Below are positions 20,250 through 28,952 of a DNA stretch of 64,000 nt, piece after piece. The translations under genes were made by a program, and so were the position numbers. Origin of the DNA: Pseudomonas arcuscaelestis (GTDB taxonomy: Bacteria; Pseudomonadota; Gammaproteobacteria; Pseudomonadales; Pseudomonadaceae). The stretch covers positions 1-64,000 of the forward strand of contig NZ_JACOPV010000013.1 in assembly GCF_016881005.1 (NCBI RefSeq), given 5' to 3'. Numbering within the stretch: position 1 is the first letter of the stretch; the number at the start of each line of letters is the position of its first letter. The notes under the pieces are model-generated. The model worked only from the letters and a program-made list of their open reading frames with translations. It was not told the origin of the DNA and searched no databases.

Positions 20250-20298
20250 AAGCCGGATCTGCTTACAGGTGTACTGTACCTGCAAGCAGGTCCGGCTT
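20250..20298. repeat. Long 21-bp hairpin between pmpR and ruvC
   Basis: Bases 20250-20270 pair with 20278-20298 around a seven-base loop. Only two positions depart from Watson-Crick symmetry, and both can be G-U pairs. The outer part reads AAGCCGG...CCGGCTT. A short TCTGTCTTT follows on the plus strand, so it could terminate pmpR transcripts or act in the ruvC leader. Confidence 0.6.
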
Positions 20299-20344
20299 CT
20301 GTCTTTACAACGACGATAAACGCGTCATCGAGTATGCAGGTGTT

Positions 20345-20869
20345 ATGACTCTGATTCTTGGCATCGACCCGGGCTCGCGCATTACAGGCTACGGTGTGGT
20401 GCGCCAGGGGCCTCGGGGCTGCGAATATGTGGCATCCGGGTGCATTCGTACCGGTAGTGGCGAGTTGCCCGAGCGCTTGCAGATAGTCTTTCGCGGGGTG
20501 CGCGAGATCATCAGTCTGTACGGGCCGGTAACCATGGGTATCGAGCGCGTGTTCATGGCCCGCAACGCCGACTCGGCGCTAAAGTTGGGGCAGGCCCGCG
20601 GCGCCGCTATCGTGGCGGCCATCGAGGAAGGGCTGGAGATTGCCGAGTACAGTGCGACCCAGGTCAAGCAAGCGGTTGCCGGTACCGGTGGCGCTAACAA
20701 GGAGCAGGTGCAGATGATGGTAATGCACTTACTCAAGTTGACCAAAAAACCGCAGATCGATGCTTCCGATGCCCTGGCCATCGCCCTGTGCCATGCCCAT
20801 ACTCGCTCCAGCCTGTTACCCCATGGGCTTTCCACCGCACGAAGCCGTAGCGGACGTCTGCGCCTCTGA
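20345..20869 (+). CDS. ruvC: Holliday-junction resolvase RuvC
   Basis: Endonuclease that cuts Holliday junctions as a dimer, with RuvAB. The 174-residue product has the RNase-H-like fold with D8 in GIDPGSRITGYGVV, a glutamate in GIERVFMARNADSALKLGQARGA, and the acidic C-terminal pair in DASDALAIALCHAH. The ATG at 20345 begins the conserved sequence. It is followed by ruvA after about 108 bp and ruvB directly after that. A strong hairpin lies in the leader. Confidence 0.96.
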   Translation: MTLILGIDPGSRITGYGVVRQGPRGCEYVASGCIRTGSGELPERLQIVFRGVREIISLYGPVTMGIERVFMARNADSALKLGQARGAAIVAAIEEGLEIAEYSATQVKQAVAGTGGANKEQVQMMVMHLLKLTKKPQIDASDALAIALCHAHTRSSLLPHGLSTARSRSGRLRL

Positions 20870-20977
20870 TAGCATCATGCGCTGAAACAAATTTTGACCG
20901 GGCAATGCCATCGGCCATTGCATTTGCTGTTAGGGTTGATCGGTTGTTTGCCGGCGCCCATGAGGAAGGATTGCAAC

Positions 20978-21586
20978 GTGATTGGACGTTTGCGCGGCAC
21001 ATTGGCTGAAAAACAGCCGCCGCACCTGATTGTTGATGTCAATGGCCTTGGCTATGAGCTCGAAGTGCCAATGACAACCTTGTATCGCTTGCCCAAGATT
21101 GGCGAAGCGGTAACGTTGCACACCCACCTGGTGGTGCGTGAGGATGCTCACCTGCTCTATGGCTTTCATGAGAAGCGCGAGCGCGAACTGTTCCGTGAGC
21201 TGATCCGCCTCAACGGTGTAGGCCCCAAGCTGGCACTGGCGTTGATGTCGGGCCTTGAGGTCGACGAACTGGTGCGTTGTGTTCAAGCGCAGGATGCCTC
21301 GGCGCTGGTCAAGGTGCCGGGTGTCGGCAAGAAGACTGCCGAACGCCTGCTGGTCGAACTTAAAGACCGTTTCAAAGCCTGGGAAACCTCTCCTGCCATG
21401 TTCGCCCTGGTGCCGAATGGACCAGCGCCGGTGACCAGTGTATCCAGCGCCGAGGCCGATGCCGTCAGCGCACTGATTTCCCTGGGCTACAAACCCCAGG
21501 AAGCCAGCAAGGCGGTGGCTGCTGTCGATGCCAAGGGCTTGAGCAGCGAAGAACTGATCCGCCGCAGCCTGAAGGGAATGATTTAA
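20978..21586 (+). CDS. ruvA: Holliday-junction DNA helicase subunit RuvA
   Basis: Tetrameric protein that binds four-way junctions and loads RuvB. The 202-residue product has an N-terminal OB fold (MIGRLRGTLAEKQPPHLIVDVNGLGYE), two helix-hairpin-helix motifs (LNGVGPKLAL, VPGVGKKTAERLLVEL) and the C-terminal RuvB-contacting domain. The start is GTG at 20978, with AGGAAGGA upstream. ruvB begins at the base after the ruvA stop. Confidence 0.96.
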   Translation: MIGRLRGTLAEKQPPHLIVDVNGLGYELEVPMTTLYRLPKIGEAVTLHTHLVVREDAHLLYGFHEKRERELFRELIRLNGVGPKLALALMSGLEVDELVRCVQAQDASALVKVPGVGKKTAERLLVELKDRFKAWETSPAMFALVPNGPAPVTSVSSAEADAVSALISLGYKPQEASKAVAAVDAKGLSSEELIRRSLKGMI

Positions 21587-22642
21587 GTGATTGAAGCTGA
21601 TCGACTGATAGCCGCCACCGGGCGTGACCGTGAAGAGGTCCAGGATCGGGCGATTCGCCCGCTGCGTCTGGCCGAATACATCGGTCAGCCGGTGGTGCGC
21701 GAGCAGATGGCCCTGTTCATTCAGGCGGCGCGAGGACGCAGCGAGTCGCTGGATCACACGCTGATCTTCGGCCCGCCGGGGCTGGGCAAGACCACCCTGG
21801 CCAATATCATCGCGCAAGAAATGGGCGTATCGATCAAGAGCACCTCTGGGCCGATCCTGGAGCGACCGGGCGACTTGGCAGCGCTGCTGACCAACCTTGA
21901 GCCTCACGATGTGTTGTTCATCGACGAGATTCATCGTCTGTCGCCGATTGTCGAAGAAGTGCTGTATCCGGCCATGGAAGACTTCCAGCTGGACATCATG
22001 ATTGGTGAAGGACCGGCAGCCCGTTCCATCAAGCTCGACCTGCCGCCTTTTACCCTGGTCGGCGCCACCACGCGCGCCGGTATGCTGACCAACCCGTTGC
22101 GTGACCGTTTCGGTATCGTCCAGCGCCTGGAGTTCTACAACACTGAAGACCTGGCCACTATCGTCAGTCGCTCCGGCGGCATTCTCGGTTTGCCGATCGA
22201 AGATGAAGGCGCTTTCGAGATCGCTCGTCGGGCACGAGGCACGCCACGAATTGCCAACCGCCTGCTGCGTCGGGTTCGAGACTATGCCGAGGTGCGGGGC
22301 AAGGGGCATATCACCAAGCCGATAGCCGACATGGCGCTGAACCTGCTTGATGTCGACGAACGTGGCTTCGATCACCAGGACCGTCGCCTGTTGCTGACCA
22401 TGATTGAAAAATTCGACGGGGGGCCCGTTGGGGTCGACAGCCTCGCTGCAGCTATCAGCGAAGAGCGCCACACCATCGAGGACGTTCTGGAGCCCTACCT
22501 GATTCAGCAGGGCTACATCATGCGTACCCCGCGGGGTAGGGTGGTAACCCGGCATGCTTATCTGCATTTTGGCCTGAACATCCCGAACAGGCTGGGTGAG
22601 TCGGTCTCTACTGAAGGTTTTTCCGCCCAGCCCGATGAATGA
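21587..22642 (+). CDS. ruvB: Holliday-junction branch-migration ATPase RuvB
   Basis: AAA+ hexameric motor that drives branch migration with RuvA. The 351-residue product has Walker A GPPGLGKTTL, Walker B with FIDEIH, sensor region GATTRAGML, arginine-finger region PLRDRFG, and the winged-helix C-terminus (QGYIMRTPRGRV). It starts with GTG at 21587, abutting the ruvA stop codon, which suggests coupled translation. Confidence 0.97.
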   Translation: MIEADRLIAATGRDREEVQDRAIRPLRLAEYIGQPVVREQMALFIQAARGRSESLDHTLIFGPPGLGKTTLANIIAQEMGVSIKSTSGPILERPGDLAALLTNLEPHDVLFIDEIHRLSPIVEEVLYPAMEDFQLDIMIGEGPAARSIKLDLPPFTLVGATTRAGMLTNPLRDRFGIVQRLEFYNTEDLATIVSRSGGILGLPIEDEGAFEIARRARGTPRIANRLLRRVRDYAEVRGKGHITKPIADMALNLLDVDERGFDHQDRRLLLTMIEKFDGGPVGVDSLAAAISEERHTIEDVLEPYLIQQGYIMRTPRGRVVTRHAYLHFGLNIPNRLGESVSTEGFSAQPDE

Positions 22643-22661
22643 CAGATTTATCTGGTCTTTT

Positions 22662-22694
22662 CGTGGTCCTATCGGCTGTCATGGAAGGACCACG
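22662..22694. repeat. Hairpin between ruvB and ybgC
   Basis: CGTGGTCCT (22662-22670) is the exact reverse complement of AGGACCACG (22686-22694), with a 15-base loop. No T-run follows, so it is not a classical terminator. It lies in the putative leader of the ybgC-tol operon. Confidence 0.5.
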
Positions 22695-22767
22695 CTGGCA
22701 ATACGACATAATCAATGAAAAACAGTTGCTGGGGCGGATTGGCAAGCTGAGGAGTAAGCACTAGAGT

Positions 22768-23223
22768 ATGCGCGCGCAAAATGGGCTTGAGTCGTTCGCA
22801 CTCCGTTGTCGGGTCTATTACGAAGACACTGATGCGGGCGGCGTGGTGTATTACGTCAATTACCTGAAATTCATGGAGCGTGCCCGCACCGAGCGGTTGC
22901 GCGCCCTGGGCTTTGCCCAGTCGGCATTGGCGCAGGACAACCTGCTGTTCGTTGTCCACTCCAGCGAAGCGCGCTATCACGCGCCTGCGCGGTTGGATGA
23001 CGAGTTGCGGGTTACCGCGCAAGTGCTTGAGTTGAACCGTGCCAGCCTGCGATTCGTGCAGCAGGTATGGCGCGAAAAAGATGCAACGCTGCTCTGCGAA
23101 GGGCAGTTCCTGGTGGCCTGTGTGCGCGCCGATACTTTCAAACCCCGGGCCATCCCCCCAGCGCTGCGAACGGCATTTGCCGAGGCGGGCGATCCGGGTA
23201 CTCATTCAAATGCAGGAGATTAA
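22768..23223 (+). CDS. ybgC: Tol-Pal-associated acyl-CoA thioesterase YbgC
   Basis: Hotdog-fold thioesterase, first gene of the tol-pal operon and thought to act on acyl-CoA linked to phospholipid synthesis. The 151-residue product carries the YbgC signature YYEDTDAGGVVYYVNYLKFMERARTE, with D22 as the likely catalytic aspartate. A GAGGAG lies rather far (about 13 bases) from the ATG at 22768, so a slightly different start is possible. tolQ begins three bases after the stop. Confidence 0.94.
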   Translation: MRAQNGLESFALRCRVYYEDTDAGGVVYYVNYLKFMERARTERLRALGFAQSALAQDNLLFVVHSSEARYHAPARLDDELRVTAQVLELNRASLRFVQQVWREKDATLLCEGQFLVACVRADTFKPRAIPPALRTAFAEAGDPGTHSNAGD

Positions 23224-23225
23224 GC

Positions 23226-23921
23226 GTGGAAGCTAACGTCGTCGACCATACCTCCATGTGGAGCCTGGTCAGCAATGCCAGCATCGTGGTGCAGCTGGTT
23301 ATGCTGGTTCTGGTTGCCGCATCGGTAACGTCATGGATCATGATTTTTCAGCGCAGCACCATGCTGCGTGCCGGTCGTCGAGCGCTGGAAAGCTTCGAAG
23401 AACGTTTCTGGTCGGGCATCGACCTGTCAAAGCTGTACCGTCAGGCGGGCAGCAACCCGGATCCGGACTCGGGTGTCGAGCAGGTATTTCGTGCCGGCTT
23501 CAAGGAATTCTCCCGTCTGCGCCAGCAGCCAGGTGTTGACCCGGATGCGGTGATGGAAGGTGTCGGTCGTGCTATGCGCGTCGCCATTTCCCGCGAGGAA
23601 GAGAAGCTTGAGCAGAGCCTGCCGTTCCTGGCCACTGTCGGCTCCACCAGCCCGTACATCGGTCTGTTCGGTACCGTATGGGGCATCATGAACTCCTTCC
23701 GCGGGCTGGCCAGCGCCCAGCAGGCGACCCTGGCCACTGTGGCTCCGGGTATTGCCGAAGCACTGATCGCAACCGCAATCGGTCTGTTCGCCGCAATTCC
23801 AGCGGTTATCGCCTACAACCGTTTCGCGGCCCGCAGCGAAGTCTTGATCGGCCGTTACTACACGTTCGCCGACGAGTTCCAGGCCATCCTGCACCGTAAA
23901 GTGCACACCAGCGAAGAGTGA
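23226..23921 (+). CDS. tolQ: Tol-Pal system proton-channel subunit TolQ
   Basis: Inner-membrane component of the Tol motor that uses the proton gradient to energise TolA and keep the outer membrane attached at the division site. The 231-residue product has three transmembrane segments (about residues 15-38, 135-155 and 170-195), the last two with the TolQ/ExbB pattern (GLFGTVWGIMNSF, GIAEALIATAIGLFAAIPAVIAYNRF). The GTG at 23226 has AGGAG upstream; the longer frame overlapping ybgC is not TolQ sequence. tolR follows after 14 bp. Confidence 0.96.
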   Translation: MEANVVDHTSMWSLVSNASIVVQLVMLVLVAASVTSWIMIFQRSTMLRAGRRALESFEERFWSGIDLSKLYRQAGSNPDPDSGVEQVFRAGFKEFSRLRQQPGVDPDAVMEGVGRAMRVAISREEEKLEQSLPFLATVGSTSPYIGLFGTVWGIMNSFRGLASAQQATLATVAPGIAEALIATAIGLFAAIPAVIAYNRFAARSEVLIGRYYTFADEFQAILHRKVHTSEE

Positions 23922-23935
23922 TCAGGTAAAAGCCC

Positions 23936-24388
23936 ATGGCCCGAGTTCGCCACAAACGCAAGCCGGTCGCCGAGATGAACGTGGTGCCTTACATCGACGT
24001 GATGTTGGTACTACTGGTCATTTTCATGGTGACCGCACCGATGCTCAACCAGGGCGTGAAGGTTGATCTGCCCAAGGTTTCCAGTGAAGCCTTGCCGCAG
24101 GACAACAACGTCCAGGTCCTGACTATTTCGATCAAGGCTGACAAGACCTACTACTGGAACCTTGGCAGTGAAGTCGACACCGACAAGCAAATGGACAAGG
24201 CCATGACCTTGCCGCAGATGACCGACGCGGTGACCAAGATCATCTCTGCCGGCCGTGACCAGGGCAAACAGACCCAGGTCTTCATTCGTGGCGACAAGAC
24301 TGTCGACTACGGCGCGGTCATGGGTGCCATGGGCGGGTTGCAAAAGGCAGGTGTCGGTAACGTTGGCCTGATTACCGAGGCGCCCTGA
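23936..24388 (+). CDS. tolR: Tol-Pal system protein TolR
   Basis: ExbD/TolR-family partner of TolQ. The 150-residue product has a short cytoplasmic N-terminus, one transmembrane helix (about residues 18-38) containing the key aspartate in YIDVMLVLLVIFMVTAP, and a periplasmic domain. Its stop overlaps the tolA ATG by one base (TGATG). Confidence 0.96.
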   Translation: MARVRHKRKPVAEMNVVPYIDVMLVLLVIFMVTAPMLNQGVKVDLPKVSSEALPQDNNVQVLTISIKADKTYYWNLGSEVDTDKQMDKAMTLPQMTDAVTKIISAGRDQGKQTQVFIRGDKTVDYGAVMGAMGGLQKAGVGNVGLITEAP

Positions 24389-25464
24389 TGCAACAGCGAG
24401 AGCCATCCGCCTCGGAAAGCTATTTCTGGCCCAGTGTCTGGGCCATTGCGCTGCACGTTCTGGTGTTCGGCATGCTGTTCGTCAGTTTTGCCATGACGCC
24501 GGAGCTGCCGCCGGCCAAGCCTATTGTTCAGGCAACCCTGTACCAGCTGAAATCGAAAAGTCAGGCCACCACCCAGACCAATCAGAAGATTGCGGGTGAA
24601 GCGAAGAAAACCGCTTCGCGCCAGACCGAAGTCGAGCAGATGGAACAGAAGAAGGTCGAGCAGCAAGCAGTAAAAGCTGCGGAACAAAAGAAAGAAGAAG
24701 CTGCTCAAAAGGCGGAAGAAGCACGCGCCGAAGCCGAAGCAAAAAAGGCCGAGCAAGCCAAGCAGGCAGACGAAGCGAAGAAAACCGCCGAGGCCAAGAA
24801 AGCCGAAGAGGCCAAGAAGGCCACCGAGAAGCAACAGGCTGACATCGCCAAGAAGAAGGCCGAAGAGGAAGCCAAGAAAAAGGCTGACGAAGAGGCCAAG
24901 AAGCAGGCAGCTGAAGAGGCCAAGAAAAAAGCAGCCGAGGACGCCAAAAAGAAGGCAGCCGAGGATGCCAAGAAAAAAGCAGTAGCCGAGGAAGCGAAGA
25001 AAAAGGCTGCTGAAGACGCCAAGAAGAAAGCTGCAGCTGATGCGGCCAAGAAGAAGGCGCAGGATGCGGCCCGCAAGGCAGCGGAAGATAAGAAAGCCCA
25101 GGCCCTGGCCGAGCTTCTGTCCGACACTACCGAGCGGCAACAAGCATTGGCTGACGAGCAGGGTGACCAGGTGGCCGGCGATTTCGACGACCTGATCCGT
25201 GCACGTGCGGCCGAGGGCTGGGCGCGTCCACCTTCTGCGCGCAAGAACATGACGGTGGTTCTGCAGATCGGCATGCTGCCCGATGGCACCATTACTTCGG
25301 TGAGCGTAGCCCGCTCCAGTGGCGATGGTCCGTTTGACAGTTCGGCAGTTGCCGCGGTCAAGAACATTGGTCGGTTAACTGAAATGCAGGGCTTGAAACC
25401 GAGCGAATTCAATCCCTATCGTTCATTCAAGATGACATTCACACCTGAGGATCTAGCCTTGTGA
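24388..25464 (+). CDS. tolA: Tol-Pal system energy-transducing protein TolA
   Basis: Spans the periplasm and links the TolQR motor to TolB and Pal. The 358-residue product has one N-terminal membrane helix (about residues 13-35), then a long alanine/lysine/glutamate-rich helical stalk (about 60-235) made of degenerate AKKKAAEEA-type repeats, and a globular C-terminal domain with a TonB-like fold. The repeats make antisense frames stay open, which explains the spurious minus-strand ORFs here. It overlaps tolR by one base and tolB by four. Confidence 0.95.
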   Translation: MQQREPSASESYFWPSVWAIALHVLVFGMLFVSFAMTPELPPAKPIVQATLYQLKSKSQATTQTNQKIAGEAKKTASRQTEVEQMEQKKVEQQAVKAAEQKKEEAAQKAEEARAEAEAKKAEQAKQADEAKKTAEAKKAEEAKKATEKQQADIAKKKAEEEAKKKADEEAKKQAAEEAKKKAAEDAKKKAAEDAKKKAVAEEAKKKAAEDAKKKAAADAAKKKAQDAARKAAEDKKAQALAELLSDTTERQQALADEQGDQVAGDFDDLIRARAAEGWARPPSARKNMTVVLQIGMLPDGTITSVSVARSSGDGPFDSSAVAAVKNIGRLTEMQGLKPSEFNPYRSFKMTFTPEDLAL

Positions 25465-26762
25465 TTAAACTTCTTCGAGGACTGCTGGTTGTTCTCTGCT
25501 GCGTAGCAGGAATGGCCGTGGCAGAAGAAAAGAACATCCTGGTCACCAGCGGCAGTGATCGCGCCACCCCTATTGCGGTCGTACCTTTCGGTCTGCAGGG
25601 CGGTAGCGTGCTGCCTGAAGACATGGCCGACATTATCGGTAATGACCTGCGCAACTCTGGTTATTACTCGCCGATTCCGCGCCAGAACATGATCAGCCAG
25701 CCTAGCCAGGCCAGCGAAGTCATTTTCCGCGACTGGAAAGCCCTGGGTGCCCAGTACGTCATGGTTGGCAGCATTGTTCCGGCTGGCGGTCGCCTGCAGG
25801 TGCAGTACGCACTGTTCAACGTCGCCACCGAGCAGCAAGTGCTGACCGGCAGCGTCTCGGGCAGCGTCGATCAATTGCGCGACATGTCGCACTACATTGC
25901 CGACCAGTCGTTCGAGAAACTCACCGGTATCAAGGGTGCGTTCTCTACCCGCATGTTGTACGTAACGGCCGAGCGTTTCTCCACCAACAATACGCGTTAC
26001 ACCCTGCAGCGTTCGGATTACGACGGTGCACGTGCTGTTACCCTGCTGCAATCGCGTGAGCCGATTCTGTCGCCGCGTTTTGCGCCTGATGGCAAGCGTA
26101 TTGCCTATGTCTCGTTCGAGCAGAAGCGTCCGCGCATCTTCGTTCAGCACATCGATACTGGCCGTCGTGAGCAGATCACCAACTTCGAAGGCCTGAACGG
26201 TGCACCGGCGTGGTCGCCTGACGGTTCGCGCCTGGCGTTCGTGCTGTCCAAGGACGGTAACCCTGACATTTATGTAATGAACATGGGTTCGCGCCAACTG
26301 TCTCGTGTTACTGCAGGTCCTGGTATCAATACCGAACCGTTCTGGGGTAAAGATGGTTCGACCATCTACTTTACTTCCGACCGTGGTGGTAAACCGCAGA
26401 TCTATAAAACCAATGTTTCGGGCGGTGGCGCCGAGCGGGTAACTTTTGTAGGAAACTACAACGCCAACCCTAAACTTTCTGCGGATGAAAAGACCTTGGT
26501 GATGATTCATCGCCAACAAGGTTTCACCAACTTCAAGGTGGCTGCACAAGATTTGCAGCGCGGTAGTGTAAAGATTCTCTCTGAAACAAGTCTTGATGAG
26601 TCTCCTACTGTTGCGCCCAACGGCACCATGCTAATCTACGCCACCCGCCAGCAGGGCCGGGGAGTCTTGATGCTCGTCTCTCTCAACGGACGCGTGAGGC
26701 TCCCGCTTCCTACCGCTCAAGGCGAAGTCAGAGAACCGTCCTGGTCCCCTTACCTGAACTGA
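25461..26762 (+). CDS. tolB: Tol-Pal system beta-propeller protein TolB
   Basis: Periplasmic protein that binds Pal and is remodelled by TolA. The 433-residue product has a signal peptide (about residues 1-21, ending AVA), an N-terminal alpha/beta domain and a six-bladed propeller with repeated SPDG-type turns (FAPDGKRIAYVSF, WSPDGSRLAFVLS). The GTG at 25461 overlaps the tolA stop by four bases. The ORF ends 52 bases before oprL. Confidence 0.96.
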   Translation: MIKLLRGLLVVLCCVAGMAVAEEKNILVTSGSDRATPIAVVPFGLQGGSVLPEDMADIIGNDLRNSGYYSPIPRQNMISQPSQASEVIFRDWKALGAQYVMVGSIVPAGGRLQVQYALFNVATEQQVLTGSVSGSVDQLRDMSHYIADQSFEKLTGIKGAFSTRMLYVTAERFSTNNTRYTLQRSDYDGARAVTLLQSREPILSPRFAPDGKRIAYVSFEQKRPRIFVQHIDTGRREQITNFEGLNGAPAWSPDGSRLAFVLSKDGNPDIYVMNMGSRQLSRVTAGPGINTEPFWGKDGSTIYFTSDRGGKPQIYKTNVSGGGAERVTFVGNYNANPKLSADEKTLVMIHRQQGFTNFKVAAQDLQRGSVKILSETSLDESPTVAPNGTMLIYATRQQGRGVLMLVSLNGRVRLPLPTAQGEVREPSWSPYLN

Positions 26763-26814
26763 CGCGGCGCTTTACGTTGTACTTAACACATTGGGGTTCA
26801 TTAGGAGTTTCACG

Positions 26815-27312
26815 ATGGAAATGCTGAAGTTTGGTAAGTTTGCTGCGCTGGCTCTGGCCATGGCCGTAGCTGTAGGTTGCTCTTCCAAAGGCGGCGACGA
26901 CGCTGGTCAAGGCGCTGTTGATCCTAACGCTGGCTACGGTGCCAACACTGGCGCAGTTGACGGCAGCCTGAGCGAAGAAGCTGCTCTGCGCGCAATCACC
27001 ACCTTCTACTTCGAATACGACAGCTCGGACCTGAAGCCAGAAGCCATGCGCGCTCTGGACGTTCATGCCAAGGACCTGAAAGGCAACGGCGCTCGCGTCG
27101 TGCTGGAAGGTAACACCGACGAGCGTGGTACTCGCGAATACAACATGGCTCTGGGCGAGCGTCGTGCGAAAGCCGTTCAACGCTACCTGGTTCTGCAAGG
27201 CGTCTCTCCTGCTCAGCTGGAACTGGTTTCCTACGGCGAAGAGCGTCCAGTTGCTACCGGCAACGACGAGCAGTCCTGGGCTCAAAACCGTCGCGTCGAA
27301 CTGCGTAAGTAA
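26815..27312 (+). CDS. oprL: Peptidoglycan-associated lipoprotein Pal (OprL)
   Basis: Outer-membrane lipoprotein that binds peptidoglycan and TolB. The 165-residue product starts MEMLKFGKFAALALAMAV, has a lipobox ending VGC (C19), a glycine/aspartate-rich linker, and an OmpA-like domain with FYFEYDSSDL and NTDERGTREYNMALGERRA. It is nearly identical to P. aeruginosa OprL. The ATG at 26815 has TAGGAG seven bases upstream; the second ATG two codons later is less well spaced. cpoB follows after six bases. Confidence 0.97.
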   Translation: MEMLKFGKFAALALAMAVAVGCSSKGGDDAGQGAVDPNAGYGANTGAVDGSLSEEAALRAITTFYFEYDSSDLKPEAMRALDVHAKDLKGNGARVVLEGNTDERGTREYNMALGERRAKAVQRYLVLQGVSPAQLELVSYGEERPVATGNDEQSWAQNRRVELRK

Positions 27313-27318
27313 TTCGAT

Positions 27319-28131
27319 ATGCGAACGTGCCGTCGTGCTCTAACCGTCCTGGCGCTCAGCCTGCCACTCGTGGCGTTGGCTGAGGTTCCTGTTGTTGATG
27401 ACAACGCTGGCTATAGCGGCGCAAGCAGCTATCCGCCATCGGGTTATGGTACGAACGGCGCCTACGCCGGGGGAGGGGTTACCGCCCCTGCCTCGGCGCA
27501 GGGTCAGCTGTTCATGCAACTGCAGCAAATGCAGGATCAGCTGTCGCGTCAACAAGGCATCATCGAAGAGTTGCAAAACGATGTTGCGCGCATGAAACAG
27601 GAAAGCCTGGAGCGATACCAGGACCTGGATCGGCGTATTGGAACCGGCGCACCTGCCGAGGCTCCACAGAATTCTTCCGCGGGTGGCGAAGCCGCCGGCG
27701 CCGCTGCCGGGGCTGCCGCTGCGCAGCAACCAGCAGCCAGCAGCGAACCTGGTGATCCGGCCAAAGAAAAGCTCTACTACGATGCTGCTTTCGACCTGAT
27801 CAAAGCCAAGGATTTCGACAAGGCCAGCCAGGCGTTCAACGCCTTCCTGCGCAAGTACCCAAATAGTCAGTACGCCGGCAATGCCCAGTACTGGTTGGGT
27901 GAAGTGAACCTGGCCAAGGGTGACCTGCAAGCTGCAGGGCAAGCCTTTGCCAAGGTCAGCCAGCTGTATCCCAAGCACAACAAGGTGCCGGACTCACTGT
28001 ACAAGCTGGCCGATGTAGAACGCCGCCTGGGTCACACCGACCGGGTCAAGGGCATTTTGCAACAGGTCATCACCCAGTACCCGGGTACTTCTGCTGCACA
28101 GCTGGCCCAGCGCGACCTGCAAAAGCTCTAA
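27319..28131 (+). CDS. cpoB: Cell-division coordinator CpoB (YbgF)
   Basis: Periplasmic protein that couples Tol-Pal constriction to peptidoglycan synthesis. The 270-residue product has a signal peptide (about 1-21), a glycine/tyrosine-rich segment, a trimerising coiled coil (about 58-100, QLFMQLQQMQDQLSRQQ), an alanine/glycine linker, and three TPR repeats in the last 120 residues (KEKLYYDAAFDLIKAKDFDKA). It is the last gene of the tol operon and is followed by a strong terminator. Confidence 0.95.
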   Translation: MRTCRRALTVLALSLPLVALAEVPVVDDNAGYSGASSYPPSGYGTNGAYAGGGVTAPASAQGQLFMQLQQMQDQLSRQQGIIEELQNDVARMKQESLERYQDLDRRIGTGAPAEAPQNSSAGGEAAGAAAGAAAAQQPAASSEPGDPAKEKLYYDAAFDLIKAKDFDKASQAFNAFLRKYPNSQYAGNAQYWLGEVNLAKGDLQAAGQAFAKVSQLYPKHNKVPDSLYKLADVERRLGHTDRVKGILQQVITQYPGTSAAQLAQRDLQKL

Positions 28132-28148
28132 ACCAGCTGTTTCAAAAG

Positions 28149-28175
28149 AAACCCGCGCTTGCCGCGGGTTTTTTC
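28149..28175 (+). terminator. Terminator of the tol-pal operon
   Basis: AACCCGCG pairs with CGCGGGTT around a short loop, followed by TTTTTTCG, about 18 bases after the cpoB stop. Confidence 0.9.
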
Positions 28176-28290
28176 GTTAGAATCTCTGCCCTTTTATTGA
28201 ACTACGCTGCTGGAAACTACGCGATGTCGGGTTTTCAGCAGTGCCTGACGGAGGCGGACAGCCTGTTTAGCTGTTACGCCCGTGGCGACT

Positions 28291-28938
28291 ATGCAAGACA
28301 CATTACGCATTACCGAAGTCTTTTACTCTTTGCAGGGTGAAACGCGCACCGCTGGCTTGCCCACGGTTTTTGTCCGTCTTACCGGCTGCCCGCTGCGCTG
28401 CCAGTATTGCGACAGTGAATACGCCTTCAGCGGTGGCACACTACGCACCCTCGACTCCATCCTTGAGCAGGTAGCAGGCTTCAAGCCGCGCTATGTCTGT
28501 GTCACTGGTGGTGAACCGCTGGCTCAGCCCAATGCCATTCCTTTGCTCAAGCAGCTTTGCGACGCCGGTTATGACGTGTCGCTTGAAACCAGTGGTGCAT
28601 TGGATATCTCCAAGGTTGATGCGCGCGTCAGTCGAGTCGTCGATCTCAAGACGCCAGGCTCCGAGGAGGCGCACCGCAACCGGTACGAGAACATCGAGCT
28701 GCTGGGCGCAAATGATCAGGTCAAGTTCGTAATCTGTTCGCGTGAAGACTACGACTGGGCGGTGTCAAAGCTCATTCAGTACGGTCTGGAAAAACGTGCA
28801 GGTGAAGTGCTGTTTTCGCCGAGCCATCATCAGGTAAGCGCTACAGACCTCGCTGATTGGATTGTGGCCGACAATTTGCCGGTTCGTTTTCAGATGCAGT
28901 TGCACAAGCTACTGTGGAATGACGAGCCCGGACGCTGA
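28291..28938 (+). CDS. queE: 7-carboxy-7-deazaguanine synthase QueE
   Basis: Radical-SAM enzyme making 7-carboxy-7-deazaguanine for queuosine in tRNA. The 215-residue product has the variant cluster motif in TGCPLRCQYCD (C33, C37, C40) and the N-terminal substrate-binding segment FYSLQGETRTAGLPTVFVRL. The ATG at 28291 matches P. aeruginosa QueE; a GTG three codons earlier is possible, and neither has a good Shine-Dalgarno. queC follows after 14 bp. Confidence 0.95.
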   Translation: MQDTLRITEVFYSLQGETRTAGLPTVFVRLTGCPLRCQYCDSEYAFSGGTLRTLDSILEQVAGFKPRYVCVTGGEPLAQPNAIPLLKQLCDAGYDVSLETSGALDISKVDARVSRVVDLKTPGSEEAHRNRYENIELLGANDQVKFVICSREDYDWAVSKLIQYGLEKRAGEVLFSPSHHQVSATDLADWIVADNLPVRFQMQLHKLLWNDEPGR

Positions 28939-28952
28939 CAGGAGTGAATGCA

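Noticed and set aside
20930..22567. 545-codon minus-strand frame
   Set aside because: It lies opposite ruvA and ruvB, both certain.
24450..25100. Repetitive DNA in tolA considered as a tandem repeat element
   Set aside because: It is the normal degenerate coding repeat of the TolA helical stalk, not a DNA-level repeat; no CRISPR-like regular spacing is present anywhere in the window.
24307..25143. Leucine/phenylalanine-rich minus-strand frame that looks like a membrane protein
   Set aside because: It is the reverse of the alanine/lysine-rich TolA stalk; low-complexity codons on one strand read as hydrophobic residues on the other.
28176..28290. preQ1 riboswitch before queE
   Set aside because: The leader has an imperfect CTGCTG...CAGCAG hairpin but not the short preQ1-I pattern with its A-rich tail.
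28224..28340. A 38-codon frame overlapping the queE start
   Set aside because: It has no Shine-Dalgarno and most of it lies inside queE in another frame.
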